From NCBI GenBank assembly GCA_942493265.1, contig OW818688.1, positions 2,108,001 through 2,172,000 of the forward strand: a DNA stretch of 64,000 nt, given 5' to 3'. Both the position numbers and the translations under genes were made by a program. Each line of letters begins with the position of its first letter. Within the stretch, counting starts at the first letter, position 1. This DNA is from UBA12481 sp942493265. GTDB taxonomy: Bacteria; Bacteroidota; Bacteroidia; Bacteroidales; UBA12481. The notes under the pieces are model-generated. The model had not been told where the DNA came from and did not search any database. It saw only the letters and a program-made list of their open reading frames with translations. Below are positions 44,000-52,213 of the stretch, piece after piece.

Positions 44000-44518
44000 A
44001 TGAATGAATCGTATGCTGAAGAAATATGTCATAACCAAATAAAAACAATGGAATACAAAAAAGATTTATTAAAAAATAATGCAAAATCTATTTTTCGGTT
44101 AATACTGGGAATTTTCTTTTGCGTGACTTCAATATTGTGGATCATTGCAAGATTGGCTGATAATGAATTAATCAGACTTTTTGACTGGTTCTATTCCGGA
44201 ATTTTTACATTAATCGGGTTGGGTCATATATTTTCAGGACTTGGTATTTCAGTAGAGGGTTTTTTTGGAAAGGCATTCGTTCATATCGACAATGAAATGG
44301 TCGACTTTAAACTTGGAGTTTTCGAAAAGGAATACAAGATTAATTGGCAAGAAATTAAATCAATTGACTGTAAATCAGGTGACTTTACAATTCAAAAGCT
44401 CGACAACTCATCTGTATTTTTACCAGTATCAAAACTTGGTTATTCAACAGTAACCGGCATCAAGGATATTATGTCCAAATTGGCTGAGAGCAGGGATATT
44501 AGTTGTCATATTCATTAG
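44000..44518 (+). CDS. Two-span membrane protein with a PH-like cytoplasmic domain, unknown function
   Basis: The frame gives 172 residues from 44000; a start at 44048 (MEYKKDLLKNN) would give 156 and looks more natural. Two membrane helices (LILGIFFCVTSILWIIARL and FYSGIFTLIGLGHIFSGLG) are followed by about 75 residues of alternating strands (AFVHIDNEMVDFKLGVFEK, INWQEIKSIDCKSGDFTIQ) that resemble bacterial PH domains. I recognise no family. Composition is AT-rich like the hydrolase before it, so the two probably arrived together. It is followed by CCCAACGCTCAAC, a sequence also seen at cassette borders. Confidence 0.75.
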   Translation: MNESYAEEICHNQIKTMEYKKDLLKNNAKSIFRLILGIFFCVTSILWIIARLADNELIRLFDWFYSGIFTLIGLGHIFSGLGISVEGFFGKAFVHIDNEMVDFKLGVFEKEYKINWQEIKSIDCKSGDFTIQKLDNSSVFLPVSKLGYSTVTGIKDIMSKLAESRDISCHIH

Positions 44519-44606
44519 TATTACAAACTCCACCCAACGCTCAACATTTTCCTGCTTCTGATGTATTATCTTCATCAGATTAATTCATTTTAACGATACC
44601 GATGCC

Positions 44607-45029
44607 ATGGCCGAACTGAAAACAAAATTAACAGCTGCAAGTGTGACCGAATTCATTAACACAGTTGCCGATAGCAAACAAAGGCGTCAGGATAGTTTTG
44701 AGCTGCTCAAACTGATGCAGGATTTTACCGGCTTCGAACCTAAAATGTGGGGTGCCTCGATCATCGGATTCGGAAGCTACCACTACAAATCGGAACGTAG
44801 CACCCAGCAGGGCGATTGGCCGCTGGTGGGCTTTTCACCCCGAAAAGCAGCCATTTCCCTGTATGTGTACATGGGCACACCGGAGCATGAACATCTGCTG
44901 GCTGACCTGGGGAAATTTAAGATGGGCAAAGCTTGCATCTACATCAAAAAATTGTCGGATATCAATCAGGATGCCCTCAAAAAAATCATGAGCGCCACCA
45001 TCGACTATCTCCAAACCAGGTATAAGTAG
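44607..45029 (+). CDS. DUF1801-domain protein (second)
   Basis: This 140-residue soluble protein shows a helix with VADSKQRRQDSFELLKLMQ, then GFEPKMWGASIIGFGSYHYK, GDWPLVGFSPRKAAISLYVY and a C-terminal pair (KACIYIKKLSDIN, LKKIMSATIDYLQTRY). This is the larger DUF1801 subtype often annotated as a DUF1801 domain protein; its activity is unknown. Composition returns to that of the host genome here, so the AT-rich insert ends between 44520 and 44590. An AATCCGCG-type repeat starts 9 bp after the stop. Confidence 0.82.
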   Translation: MAELKTKLTAASVTEFINTVADSKQRRQDSFELLKLMQDFTGFEPKMWGASIIGFGSYHYKSERSTQQGDWPLVGFSPRKAAISLYVYMGTPEHEHLLADLGKFKMGKACIYIKKLSDINQDALKKIMSATIDYLQTRYK

Positions 45030-45037
45030 CGAAAATT

Positions 45038-45092
45038 AAAAAAATCCGCGCCAATCCGCGTTGCGCAGTATCCGCGTAAATCCGCGTGCCAA
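45038..45092 (+). repeat. AATCCGCG repeat, left copy
   Basis: A stretch of about 55 nt with AATCCGCG repeated four times (AAATCCGCGCCAATCCGCG, then TTGCGCAGTATCCGCG and AAATCCGCGTGCCA). A copy differing at about five positions occurs inverted at 47212-47265, so together they bracket the DUF1680 gene. Confidence 0.85.
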
Positions 45093-45115
45093 TCTTAATT
45101 CCCATGCAGGCTTCC

Positions 45116-47200
45116 CTATCTCACCACCGGAAATGAACTGATTCTCAATCGTGCCGCTCCCATCGGCACCAGCTCGACTTTCACCTCAGGCTGATTGGAT
45201 ACCACCGGACTATCCGTTAGCTCCCCGCAAAGTTTATATTTATCCAATGTCCATTCAGGAATCTGTTTGGCCTTAACTTCTATGCTAACAGGTACTTCCG
45301 ATAGGGTAAACGGAAAGTTGGACTCCGGCCACGGTGAAAATTTCACCTTGAAGGATTTCAACGGATCGGTTTTATCCAGTACCAATCCGTAATTCCAGTC
45401 CGATCCCGGATGGATCTCCCAGGCTTTCCACTGGGTTTGATCAACCCCCTCCTGCCATTTTGAATCCCACACCGCGGTTTTATCCCCGGGTTTATTGATG
45501 TAATTTTCTTTGATCTTTAATGAAAAGGTGAGCGGACCGTAGTTAACACTCACCGATTTGTGGTTCTTTTCCCAGGTGGTCAACCCCAGCTGCATCGGCA
45601 GCAACAGCTCCACCTGATCGCCTGTTTTCCAGGTGCGCATGATCCGGATATTTCCGCCGGCAACTGCTTTAGCGGCAAATGGTTGTCCGTTCAGCCTGAC
45701 TTTTGCCCCCTTGCACCATTTCGGTATCCTCAGGTAGAGTGGAAATTCTTCGGACTTATCCATTTTTACCTCAAAACGGATGATGGAATCGAACGGATAA
45801 TGGGTGGTTTCGGCAATTTGGGCGGTAGCACCAGTGCCGACTTTAACTTTTACGGTGTTCTCACAGTAAAGAGAGGCGAATACTCCATTGTCGGGCGTTG
45901 CCAGCCACAGATTTTCAGCATAATAGGGCCATCCCTGAGAATGATTATGCTGGCAGCAACGACTGCTGAAGGGATTCATCATCAGGAAAGGACCGCTGTT
46001 GGCGATTCCGGGTGCGTGATTCTGATCGTCACACAGCACCATGTTGGGTGCCGTCAGGTACCGGAGAGCCCTGAAATCGGGCATTACGGCTGCGGGATAC
46101 GTGTTGAAGGCAACATTCTCGGTATGATCGGCCCAGAAGTTGTCGCCGGTGATGCAAAGCAGGTTTTCATTGGAGTTCATCTGTTCCACGATGGCGCAGG
46201 TTTCAATGGCCTGCCGTGGATCATCATAGCCGGCACGTGCATTCTCATCGGCCCCGTACATGCCGCCCGGAACCTGTCCGAAATGCTCCCTGATAATCCT
46301 GAACACTTCATACGAAGCTTCTGTATCATCCGGATTATGGCTCAGCAACGAATAGGTGGCCGGCTCGCGAAATCCCTGGGCAATGTTCACATTATGCCAG
46401 TCGGGCAGGAGCGACCACCATTCGGGATTCTTTTTCTCCCCTTCACCGGGTTCAGTAAACTCGGTATATCTTGATTTCCAGTTCTTACCGCACCGATGAA
46501 TCTTTTCGCCCAACTCCAGCAACGAGGCATCGCCGGTACGGTTATACAGCCAGATCACACTGTACAGGTTATCGCCCGTGCGCAATCCCTGCCAGTACCC
46601 TTTCATGAAGTCTTCATCGGGTACCGTAAGCTGATATTTGAAATACCGGCTCATGAAACCAATGATCCGGGGATCGGCGGTAAACTCATAATAGGATTGC
46701 AAACAGTACAGCATGATCATGTTGGGCCAGAAATCCTGCTTGCCGCGATCGAGGTTGTGCGGACCGAAATCCCCGTTTTCACGCTGGCTTTTCAATGCCG
46801 CTTCGATCCAGATCCTGGCTTCAGCCATCATTTTCTCATCTTTCAGGATATAAGCCAGATCGCCGTATCCCTTGAGCCAATAAGGAACTTCTTCCCAGCC
46901 CCATTTGCCGGTGCCATCAGCCGACAGCCAGGCATTGTCGGTTTTTTGCAGCCAGGCGCTGATGTTGCCGAGCTGTCCGGTTAAACCATCGCGCTGCTTG
47001 TCGAGATAAACTTTCAGCCACCCGCCGGGTTCGATGCTGCCTACCGGGAGCCTGATGTATTTACTTTCCATCAGGGGCTTAAGGTTTCCGGAGTAGTGGG
47101 AATTGCCGGTTTTCAGTTTGGTGATATCCGGTTGGGCTACGAGGGAGAGGGTTTGGGAGAGGAAGAGGAGGGCTAGCAGGAGGGTGATGTTTTTTTTCAT
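45116..47200 (-). CDS. DUF1680 / GH127-like beta-L-arabinofuranosidase
   Basis: The start at 47200 begins a signal peptide (KKNITLLLALLFLSQTLSL), giving 694 residues; an upstream start would lie in the repeat. The (alpha/alpha)6 barrel of the DUF1680 family shows WLKVYLDKQRDGLTGQLG, EEVPYWLKGYGDLAYIL, ENGDFGPHNLDRGKQDFWPN, ETCAIVEQMNSNENLLC and SRCCQHNHSQGWPYYAENLW. In GH127 a cysteine-rich zinc site holds the catalytic Cys, and the paired Cys in RCCQHN fits that place. Members remove beta-L-arabinofuranosyl groups from plant glycoproteins. The exact linkage is uncertain. The gene is enclosed by inverted AATCCGCG repeats. Confidence 0.88.
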   Translation of the reverse strand: MKKNITLLLALLFLSQTLSLVAQPDITKLKTGNSHYSGNLKPLMESKYIRLPVGSIEPGGWLKVYLDKQRDGLTGQLGNISAWLQKTDNAWLSADGTGKWGWEEVPYWLKGYGDLAYILKDEKMMAEARIWIEAALKSQRENGDFGPHNLDRGKQDFWPNMIMLYCLQSYYEFTADPRIIGFMSRYFKYQLTVPDEDFMKGYWQGLRTGDNLYSVIWLYNRTGDASLLELGEKIHRCGKNWKSRYTEFTEPGEGEKKNPEWWSLLPDWHNVNIAQGFREPATYSLLSHNPDDTEASYEVFRIIREHFGQVPGGMYGADENARAGYDDPRQAIETCAIVEQMNSNENLLCITGDNFWADHTENVAFNTYPAAVMPDFRALRYLTAPNMVLCDDQNHAPGIANSGPFLMMNPFSSRCCQHNHSQGWPYYAENLWLATPDNGVFASLYCENTVKVKVGTGATAQIAETTHYPFDSIIRFEVKMDKSEEFPLYLRIPKWCKGAKVRLNGQPFAAKAVAGGNIRIMRTWKTGDQVELLLPMQLGLTTWEKNHKSVSVNYGPLTFSLKIKENYINKPGDKTAVWDSKWQEGVDQTQWKAWEIHPGSDWNYGLVLDKTDPLKSFKVKFSPWPESNFPFTLSEVPVSIEVKAKQIPEWTLDKYKLCGELTDSPVVSNQPEVKVELVPMGAARLRISSFPVVR

Positions 47201-47211
47201 GGAGATATTTA

Positions 47212-47265
47212 TTGGCACGCGGATTTTCGCAGATGCTGCGCAACGCGGATTAGCGCGGATTTTTT
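47212..47265 (-). repeat. AATCCGCG repeat, right copy (inverted)
   Basis: The reverse complement reads AAATCCGCGCTAATCCGCG, then TTGCGCAGCATCTGCG and AAATCCGCGTGCCA, matching the copy at 45038-45092 with about five changes. It begins 12 bp upstream of the DUF1680 start codon and so could affect its promoter. Confidence 0.85.
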
Positions 47266-47300
47266 AATGTTGGGGTGCTAAATAGTAAGAAGTAAGTGTT

Positions 47301-47864
47301 TTATGGGGTAATGGGTGCTGAACCCGCATCTGTCAGGGTTTCTATTTCCGGAGCATTGGAGTATGTTTGAGATTCATTATGTAGGTTGATATCAGCCATA
47401 GGATATATTCCGGTAATAAACTGTTTTTGAAAGAGTGAACCCTTAAGATGGCCGTCCTTTTGGTTAAGTGGCATGCTGATCACCTTAACCGCAATCGGGT
47501 CCGTGGGAAAAATCGGTCCGGTAAGTTTGCCGGTTATCACGTAATCAGAAAAGAGATTTAATTTGCGGCTTAGCGATCCTCTGTTCTTTTTCATCTGGCA
47601 GCCATCAAATACCGCTGTTCCAAGTTTTCCGGTAACTGTTCCATCTTCGGAAATGGTTATCGATAGTTTTACAGAATCCGGGTTACGGGTAAAGTGGAAC
47701 CGACCCTGTTCAAAAGTCCGCACCGTAACAATTGGTATTCCGGTCCAGTTCCCCTGTAAAGTCTCAGGGATCAGTCGTTTGGAGAATACTGAAGAGAAGG
47801 AAGAGCCAATTATTGTAAGCAGTACCAATCCGGCAACCAGGAGATATCTGTTTTTGGATTTCAT
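47301..47864 (-). CDS. Membrane-anchored protein of unknown function
   Basis: This 187-residue protein has an N-terminal signal or anchor (YLLVAGLVLLTIIGSSFSS). It continues with a beta-rich domain like small barrel or lipocalin folds: NWTGIPIVTVRTFEQGRFHF, VKLSITISEDGTVTGKLG, YVITGKLTGPIF. The C-terminal tail (residues 150-187) is polar and probably disordered. I do not recognise it. It sits between the DUF1680 gene and the exonuclease on the same strand, 52 bp downstream of the exonuclease stop. Confidence 0.7.
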   Translation of the reverse strand: MKSKNRYLLVAGLVLLTIIGSSFSSVFSKRLIPETLQGNWTGIPIVTVRTFEQGRFHFTRNPDSVKLSITISEDGTVTGKLGTAVFDGCQMKKNRGSLSRKLNLFSDYVITGKLTGPIFPTDPIAVKVISMPLNQKDGHLKGSLFQKQFITGIYPMADINLHNESQTYSNAPEIETLTDAGSAPITP

Positions 47865-47916
47865 CAGGAATTTGGAATTGTTGATGTTTTCACCTTCAGT
47901 TAAGATTATTCTGTGG

Positions 47917-48492
47917 TTAGCCGGCTATCTTTCCCCGTCTTTTTAATTCCCAGAAACATTTTGCCGTGATGGCGATGTCAACGGATGCATCATGGGCCTC
48001 ATCGAATTCATATTCAAATAGTTTGTAATGCAGTTCCGCGAGCTTGGGCCATTTTAATCCATACGGACCGGGTATGGCGCAATAGTTTGTGGTTCCCTTC
48101 ATGGTGCAGATCTGCCTTTTATAGGGGATGGGATTTTCCATTCCGGCCCTCAGGAATTCAGCACCTGCGATTTTTTCATCAAAACTGATGTTGTGGGCTA
48201 CAAGGACTTCCGAATCATAGATCAGGGTGTTAAAGTGCTCTAAAACATCGGTCACTGGCTCCCCTTCGCGGAGTGCCCGTTCGGTGGTGATTCCATGGAT
48301 CTGGGCAACATCATCGGGAATGATAAAGCCTTCAGGTTTAATGATATAGTTTCCGGCGGTGATTTTGTTGCCATCCTGGTCATACATCAGAAACGCAAGC
48401 TGAACCATTCGAGGCCAGTTGTTTACATCGCTCACGGGAGCTTTCCAGTCGCGGGGTAATCCCGTTGTTTCGGTATCAAAGAATAGATACAT
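47917..48492 (-). CDS. DEDDh 3'-5' exonuclease (DnaQ/epsilon-like)
   Basis: This 191-residue soluble protein begins with the Exo I motif YLFFDTETTGLP (Asp6 and Glu8), continues with the Exo II-like segment VLVAHNISFDEKIAGAEF, and ends with the Exo III motif EAHDASVDIAITAKCFW (conserved His and Asp). It is a DEDDh nuclease of the DNA polymerase III epsilon or RNase T type; single-domain forms in Bacteroidota may proofread or trim nucleic acids. The gene is divergent from prfC, with about 140 bp between them. Confidence 0.88.
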   Translation of the reverse strand: MYLFFDTETTGLPRDWKAPVSDVNNWPRMVQLAFLMYDQDGNKITAGNYIIKPEGFIIPDDVAQIHGITTERALREGEPVTDVLEHFNTLIYDSEVLVAHNISFDEKIAGAEFLRAGMENPIPYKRQICTMKGTTNYCAIPGPYGLKWPKLAELHYKLFEYEFDEAHDASVDIAITAKCFWELKRRGKIAG

Positions 48493-48581
48493 GGTTGTTC
48501 AGTGTTTTTTCATTCTTCCAACAATGGCGGCAAGTTACAAAAACCGGATTGGTTATTGCCATCTGAATGGTACTGATTCCC

Positions 48582-48612
48582 TTGCCCATCTGCCTGAAAA
48601 TTCGTTCCTTTG
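48582..48612 (+). promoter_or_regulatory. Candidate promoter of prfC
   Basis: CTTG (48581-48584) and TTCCTTTG (48605-48612) each differ from consensus at one base and are 20 nt apart. Transcription would begin near 48619. That excludes a start codon at 48610 and supports the TTG at 48634 as the first codon of prfC. Confidence 0.45.
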
Positions 48613-48633
48613 CAAACAATTTTTCAGAATATT

Positions 48634-50217
48634 TTGAACCAGGACGAAATCAGCAGACGGCGAACATTTGGGATTATCAGTCACCCCGATGCCGGAAAAA
48701 CCACCCTAACCGAAAAAATCCTTTTATTCGGCGGAGCCATTAAAACAGCCGGTGCTGTTAAGATGAACAAGATCAGTAAAACCGCGACTTCGGATTTCAT
48801 GGAAATCGAGAAACAGCGCGGGATATCCGTGGCTACATCGGTCATGGGGTTTGAGTACGACGGATTTAAAATCAATATCCTCGATACGCCCGGTCATAAG
48901 GATTTTGCCGAGGATACTTACCGCACGCTTACCGCCGTCGACAGTGTAATCCTGGTGGTGGATTGTGTGAAAGGGGTGGAGGAGCAAACGCGTAAACTCA
49001 TGGAAGTTTGCCGGATGCGGCATACCCCGGTGATCATATTTATCAACAAACTCGATCGCGAGGGTATCGATCCGTATGATTTACTGCACATTATCGAGAA
49101 GGAGCTGAGCATTCATACCCGGCCGCTCACCTGGCCCATCGGAATGGGTGCCGGATTTAAGGGCGTTTACAATCTGTTTACCAAGCATCTGCTGTTGTTT
49201 ACCCCGCACATGACCAAGATCTCCGACGATAACTTTGCGATCGATGATCTGGCTAGTGTGGAACTCGATAAGCGGGTAGGGGCCGATTCTGCCAACCATC
49301 TCCGCAAGGATATCGAGCTGATCGAAAGTGCCTACGAACCTTTCGACAAGGATCTGTACAGCGAGGGCTATCTGGCTCCGGTATTTTTTGGCAGTGCCAT
49401 CAACAACTTCGGGGTCAAGGAATTGCTGGATACTTTTATCTCAATTGCCCCGCCGCCTTTGCCTCGGTTTACTGAAACCCGCGAAGTGAAACCGGAGGAG
49501 AATGATTTTTCCGGTTTCGTATTTAAGATCCATGCCAATATCGATCCCAAGCATCGCGACCGCATCGCTTTCTGCCGCATTGTATCGGGAAAGTTTGAAC
49601 GTAATAAGTTTTTCTATCATACCCGTCTCGATAAGAAATTGCGCTTTTCGAGTCCCACCAGTTTCATGGCCAATGAAAAAAGCATCGTGGAAGAGGCTTT
49701 CCCGGGTGATGTAGTGGGTTTATATGATACCGGAAATTTCAAGATCGGCGATACCCTCACCGAAGGCGAAAGTCTTTTCTTTAAAGGCATTCCGAGCTTT
49801 TCCCCTGAGATTTTCAAGGAGCTTATCAATAAGGATCCCTTTAAAACGAAACAGCTTGAAAAGGGTGTGAGGCAGCTCTCCGATGAGGGTGTGGCCCAGC
49901 TGTTTATCCGCCAGCCGGGTAATGTTAAAATTATCGGAACTGTTGGGGAGCTTCAGTTCGAGGTGATCCAGTTCCGCCTGCTTCATGAGTACGGGGCTTC
50001 CTGCATCTTTCAGCCGATGCGGCTGTACAAGGCTTTCTGGGTGACTTCAAAAGATAAGACTCAGCTCAATAAATTACTGAATATCAACGGACAGCACATT
50101 ACCTACGACAAAGATGACCGTCCGGTTTTCATGGCCGAAAGTGAATGGCATTTCAAGGTAACCCGGGAGGTATATCCGGCGTTGGTATTCCATAGCACGT
50201 CGGAATACCGGGGATGA
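48634..50217 (+). CDS. prfC: Peptide chain release factor 3
   Basis: This is a translational GTPase that recycles class I release factors from the ribosome. G-motifs are HPDAGKTTLTEK (G1), the DTPGHKDF segment (G3) and FINKLDREG (G4), followed by domains II and III and the usual C-terminal end. There is no ATG: an in-frame TGA at 48595 precedes the gene, and the first in-frame ATG comes after the P-loop. Starts TTG at 48610 or TTG at 48634 remain. The second gives NQDEISRRRTFGIISHPDAG, which matches the usual N-terminal length and follows a candidate promoter. Length is then 527 residues. Confidence 0.93.
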   Translation: MNQDEISRRRTFGIISHPDAGKTTLTEKILLFGGAIKTAGAVKMNKISKTATSDFMEIEKQRGISVATSVMGFEYDGFKINILDTPGHKDFAEDTYRTLTAVDSVILVVDCVKGVEEQTRKLMEVCRMRHTPVIIFINKLDREGIDPYDLLHIIEKELSIHTRPLTWPIGMGAGFKGVYNLFTKHLLLFTPHMTKISDDNFAIDDLASVELDKRVGADSANHLRKDIELIESAYEPFDKDLYSEGYLAPVFFGSAINNFGVKELLDTFISIAPPPLPRFTETREVKPEENDFSGFVFKIHANIDPKHRDRIAFCRIVSGKFERNKFFYHTRLDKKLRFSSPTSFMANEKSIVEEAFPGDVVGLYDTGNFKIGDTLTEGESLFFKGIPSFSPEIFKELINKDPFKTKQLEKGVRQLSDEGVAQLFIRQPGNVKIIGTVGELQFEVIQFRLLHEYGASCIFQPMRLYKAFWVTSKDKTQLNKLLNINGQHITYDKDDRPVFMAESEWHFKVTREVYPALVFHSTSEYRG

Positions 50218-50440
50218 GGAGGTGAGGAGGTTACGGGGGTGAGGATGTTACGGGGGTGAGGATCTTGTAGGGGCGATCTGAGATCGCCCGAATACATTTG
50301 AAGAATGTGAAGAATGTTAAGGAAGTTAGGGAGTTAAGGGGGTGAAGAATGTAAAGAGAGTAAAGAGAGTGAAGATTGGCACACCGGGTTAATCTCCCTC
50401 GGAGAAGTGTCATCCCGGCGAAAGCCGGGACCGGCCGACT
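50218..50440. repeat. Repeat cluster: 17-nt units, hairpin, 9-nt minisatellite, palindromic element half
   Basis: Four repeats follow one another. GAGGATGTTACGGGGGT-type 17-nt units stand at 50224, 50241 and 50258. GGGCGATC-TGA-GATCGCCC (50271-50289) is a perfect 8-bp hairpin. A 9-nt minisatellite on the theme GAAGAATGT runs from 50300 to about 50377. From 50397 the module CCCTCGGAGAAGTGTCAT with its hairpin (to 50432) is a half copy of the 32-nt-unit element. No coding potential is seen in this gap. Confidence 0.85.
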
Positions 50441-51622
50441 CTAACGAGGGTCCCTTCTTAACAATTCCTCCAAATAATGCCTCCCAATCCCAAACACCGC
50501 CCTGATGGCTTCGATCTCGTTTAAGATCTGCTGCCTGGCGGGATTTTCCTTGCCGGTTTTACGGCCCACGATCATCACATTTTTGGGGGTGTGCTCGGTG
50601 GAAATGAACTCAAAAACCTTCGTTTTGTATCCATAAGCCTCGAGCAGCATGGCCCGGATGGTATCCGTGATGATCTCAGCCTGCCGCTCCTTGAGGATGC
50701 CGTATTTTACGATGTTGTGCAGTTCATTGGTAACATTCATCTCCTTGCGGATCTGCTTATGGCAGCAGGGCGCACATACAATCAGCGACGCCCCTGCCGT
50801 AATTCCGCGGTAAATGGCATCATCGGTGGCCGTATCGCAAGCATGCAGGGCAATCAGAATATTTATCTTTTCCAGTTCAACCTTTTCAATGGTGCCTGAA
50901 ACGAATTTCAGTTGATCGAATTTCGATTTTTCAGCAATCTGATTGCACGATTTAACCAGGTCGGGGCGGAATTCCACGCCGGTCATCACCGGGACTTTCC
51001 CCAAACTCCGGGCGAGATAATCATACAGGGCAAAGGTGAGGTATCCTTTTCCTGATCCCATGTCAACCACATGATAATCAGCTGGAAGCGTCAGTTCTTT
51101 GATCTCGGGTTCAAGCAGTTCAATATACCGGTTGATCTGCTTGTACTTGTCGCTCATCTCCCGGCGCACTTCCCAGTTGGCATTGGTGATTTCCAGTTCC
51201 CTCAGGTATATGTTGCCCACGGGATTGATCAGCCGCTCTTTTATCCTGTCGTGATGAAACAGGGTAACCGGCTGCAGCGTAGGCTCCTGGGTACTCATTT
51301 TGACCTTGCCGGCCGGATTGGTTACCAGGGTTATATTCTTATGGGCGGAAAAAAGGTTGGCATTGTTAAAGTCCACTGCGAGCGACTTTTTCAGTAGGTC
51401 AATCCCTTCGGCAAATTCGTAATTCTTGGTGATGTCTTTCGTATTATGCCGGTACACAAAATTGAGACGGAAACCCCGTTTCAGTTGTGCAAGCGTAACG
51501 ATGATGCTGTTCAGATCGGAAGATTTATTCTTCTGATTGCTGATAACCAGCTTGATAAGTTCCCTGGAGTCGATGATCTGAGCCAGTTTACCGAAGAATA
51601 CGCCGATAGGATTGTTTTCCAT
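50441..51622 (-). CDS. Class I SAM-dependent methyltransferase
   Basis: This 393-residue soluble protein has an N-terminal domain of about 165 residues with no obvious motif (FRLNFVYRHNTKDITKNYEFAEG). A Rossmann methyltransferase follows: motif I VVDMGSGKGYLTFALYDYL near residue 190, an acidic loop after VMTGVEFRPDL, ALHACDTATDDA, and the Cys-rich VCAPCCHKQIRKEMN. The last part (ALHACDTATD and CAPCCHKQ) is shared with the METTL25/RRNAD1-like family, so an RNA substrate is possible but unproven. It is on the same strand as, and 26 bp downstream of, the thiol peroxidase. Confidence 0.85.
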   Translation of the reverse strand: MENNPIGVFFGKLAQIIDSRELIKLVISNQKNKSSDLNSIIVTLAQLKRGFRLNFVYRHNTKDITKNYEFAEGIDLLKKSLAVDFNNANLFSAHKNITLVTNPAGKVKMSTQEPTLQPVTLFHHDRIKERLINPVGNIYLRELEITNANWEVRREMSDKYKQINRYIELLEPEIKELTLPADYHVVDMGSGKGYLTFALYDYLARSLGKVPVMTGVEFRPDLVKSCNQIAEKSKFDQLKFVSGTIEKVELEKINILIALHACDTATDDAIYRGITAGASLIVCAPCCHKQIRKEMNVTNELHNIVKYGILKERQAEIITDTIRAMLLEAYGYKTKVFEFISTEHTPKNVMIVGRKTGKENPARQQILNEIEAIRAVFGIGRHYLEELLRRDPR

Positions 51623-51648
51623 TTTAATTTAATTGACAGGCATGCTTA

Positions 51649-52146
51649 TTACAATGCAGCCAGCGCTTTTTCGTAATCCGGTTCGTCAACAATCTCCGGA
51701 ACCTGCTGTGAATATAAAACCTTACCGCTGGCGTCAGCCACGATCACTGCACGGGAGAGTAAATGTGCAAGCGGACCGGTGGTGATCTCTACCTGATAAT
51801 CCTTGCCAAACCGGCCGGTGGCAAAGTCGGAGAGGGTGATGGCATTTTCAATGCCTTCGGTACCGCAGAAACGTGCCTGGGCAAATGGTAGATCCCTTGA
51901 AATACATAATACTACCGTGTTTTCCAATCCGGCTGCAGCTTTGTTGAATGCTCTTACCGAAGCGGCGCAGGTACCGGTATCCAGACTCGGAAAAATGTTC
52001 AGGACCAGCTTCTTTCCTGCAAAATCTTTCAGGGAAACATGTGCCAGGCCGTTGTTTATCAGATCAAAATCATGAATTTGTTCGCCTGCTTGCGGAAGTG
52101 TTCCGAAGGTGCTGATTGGATTGCCCTTGAGGGTGATTGATGCCAT
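51649..52146 (-). CDS. tpx: Thiol peroxidase
   Basis: The 165-residue Tpx reduces alkyl hydroperoxides and H2O2 using thioredoxin. The peroxidatic site is SLDTGTCAASVRAFN (Cys60). The resolving Cys is Cys94 in QARFCGTEG, at the spacing normal for atypical 2-Cys Tpx. It begins MASITLKGNPISTFGTLPQAG, like E. coli Tpx, and its length matches (168 there). A third Cys (81) lies in VVLCISRDLPFAQ. It is located just before the methyltransferase gene; no regulatory site is visible. Confidence 0.95.
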   Translation of the reverse strand: MASITLKGNPISTFGTLPQAGEQIHDFDLINNGLAHVSLKDFAGKKLVLNIFPSLDTGTCAASVRAFNKAAAGLENTVVLCISRDLPFAQARFCGTEGIENAITLSDFATGRFGKDYQVEITTGPLAHLLSRAVIVADASGKVLYSQQVPEIVDEPDYEKALAAL

Positions 52147-52213
52147 TGTAATGGAGATTTGGTTAGTTCGTTTTGAATTAAAAGAGCATTATACGTTTTA
52201 AACGGCGAATTGT

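Noticed and set aside
45560..46474. A 304-residue open frame on the plus strand
   Set aside because: It lies entirely antisense to the DUF1680 gene, whose motifs are unambiguous. High GC at third positions gives long shadow frames.
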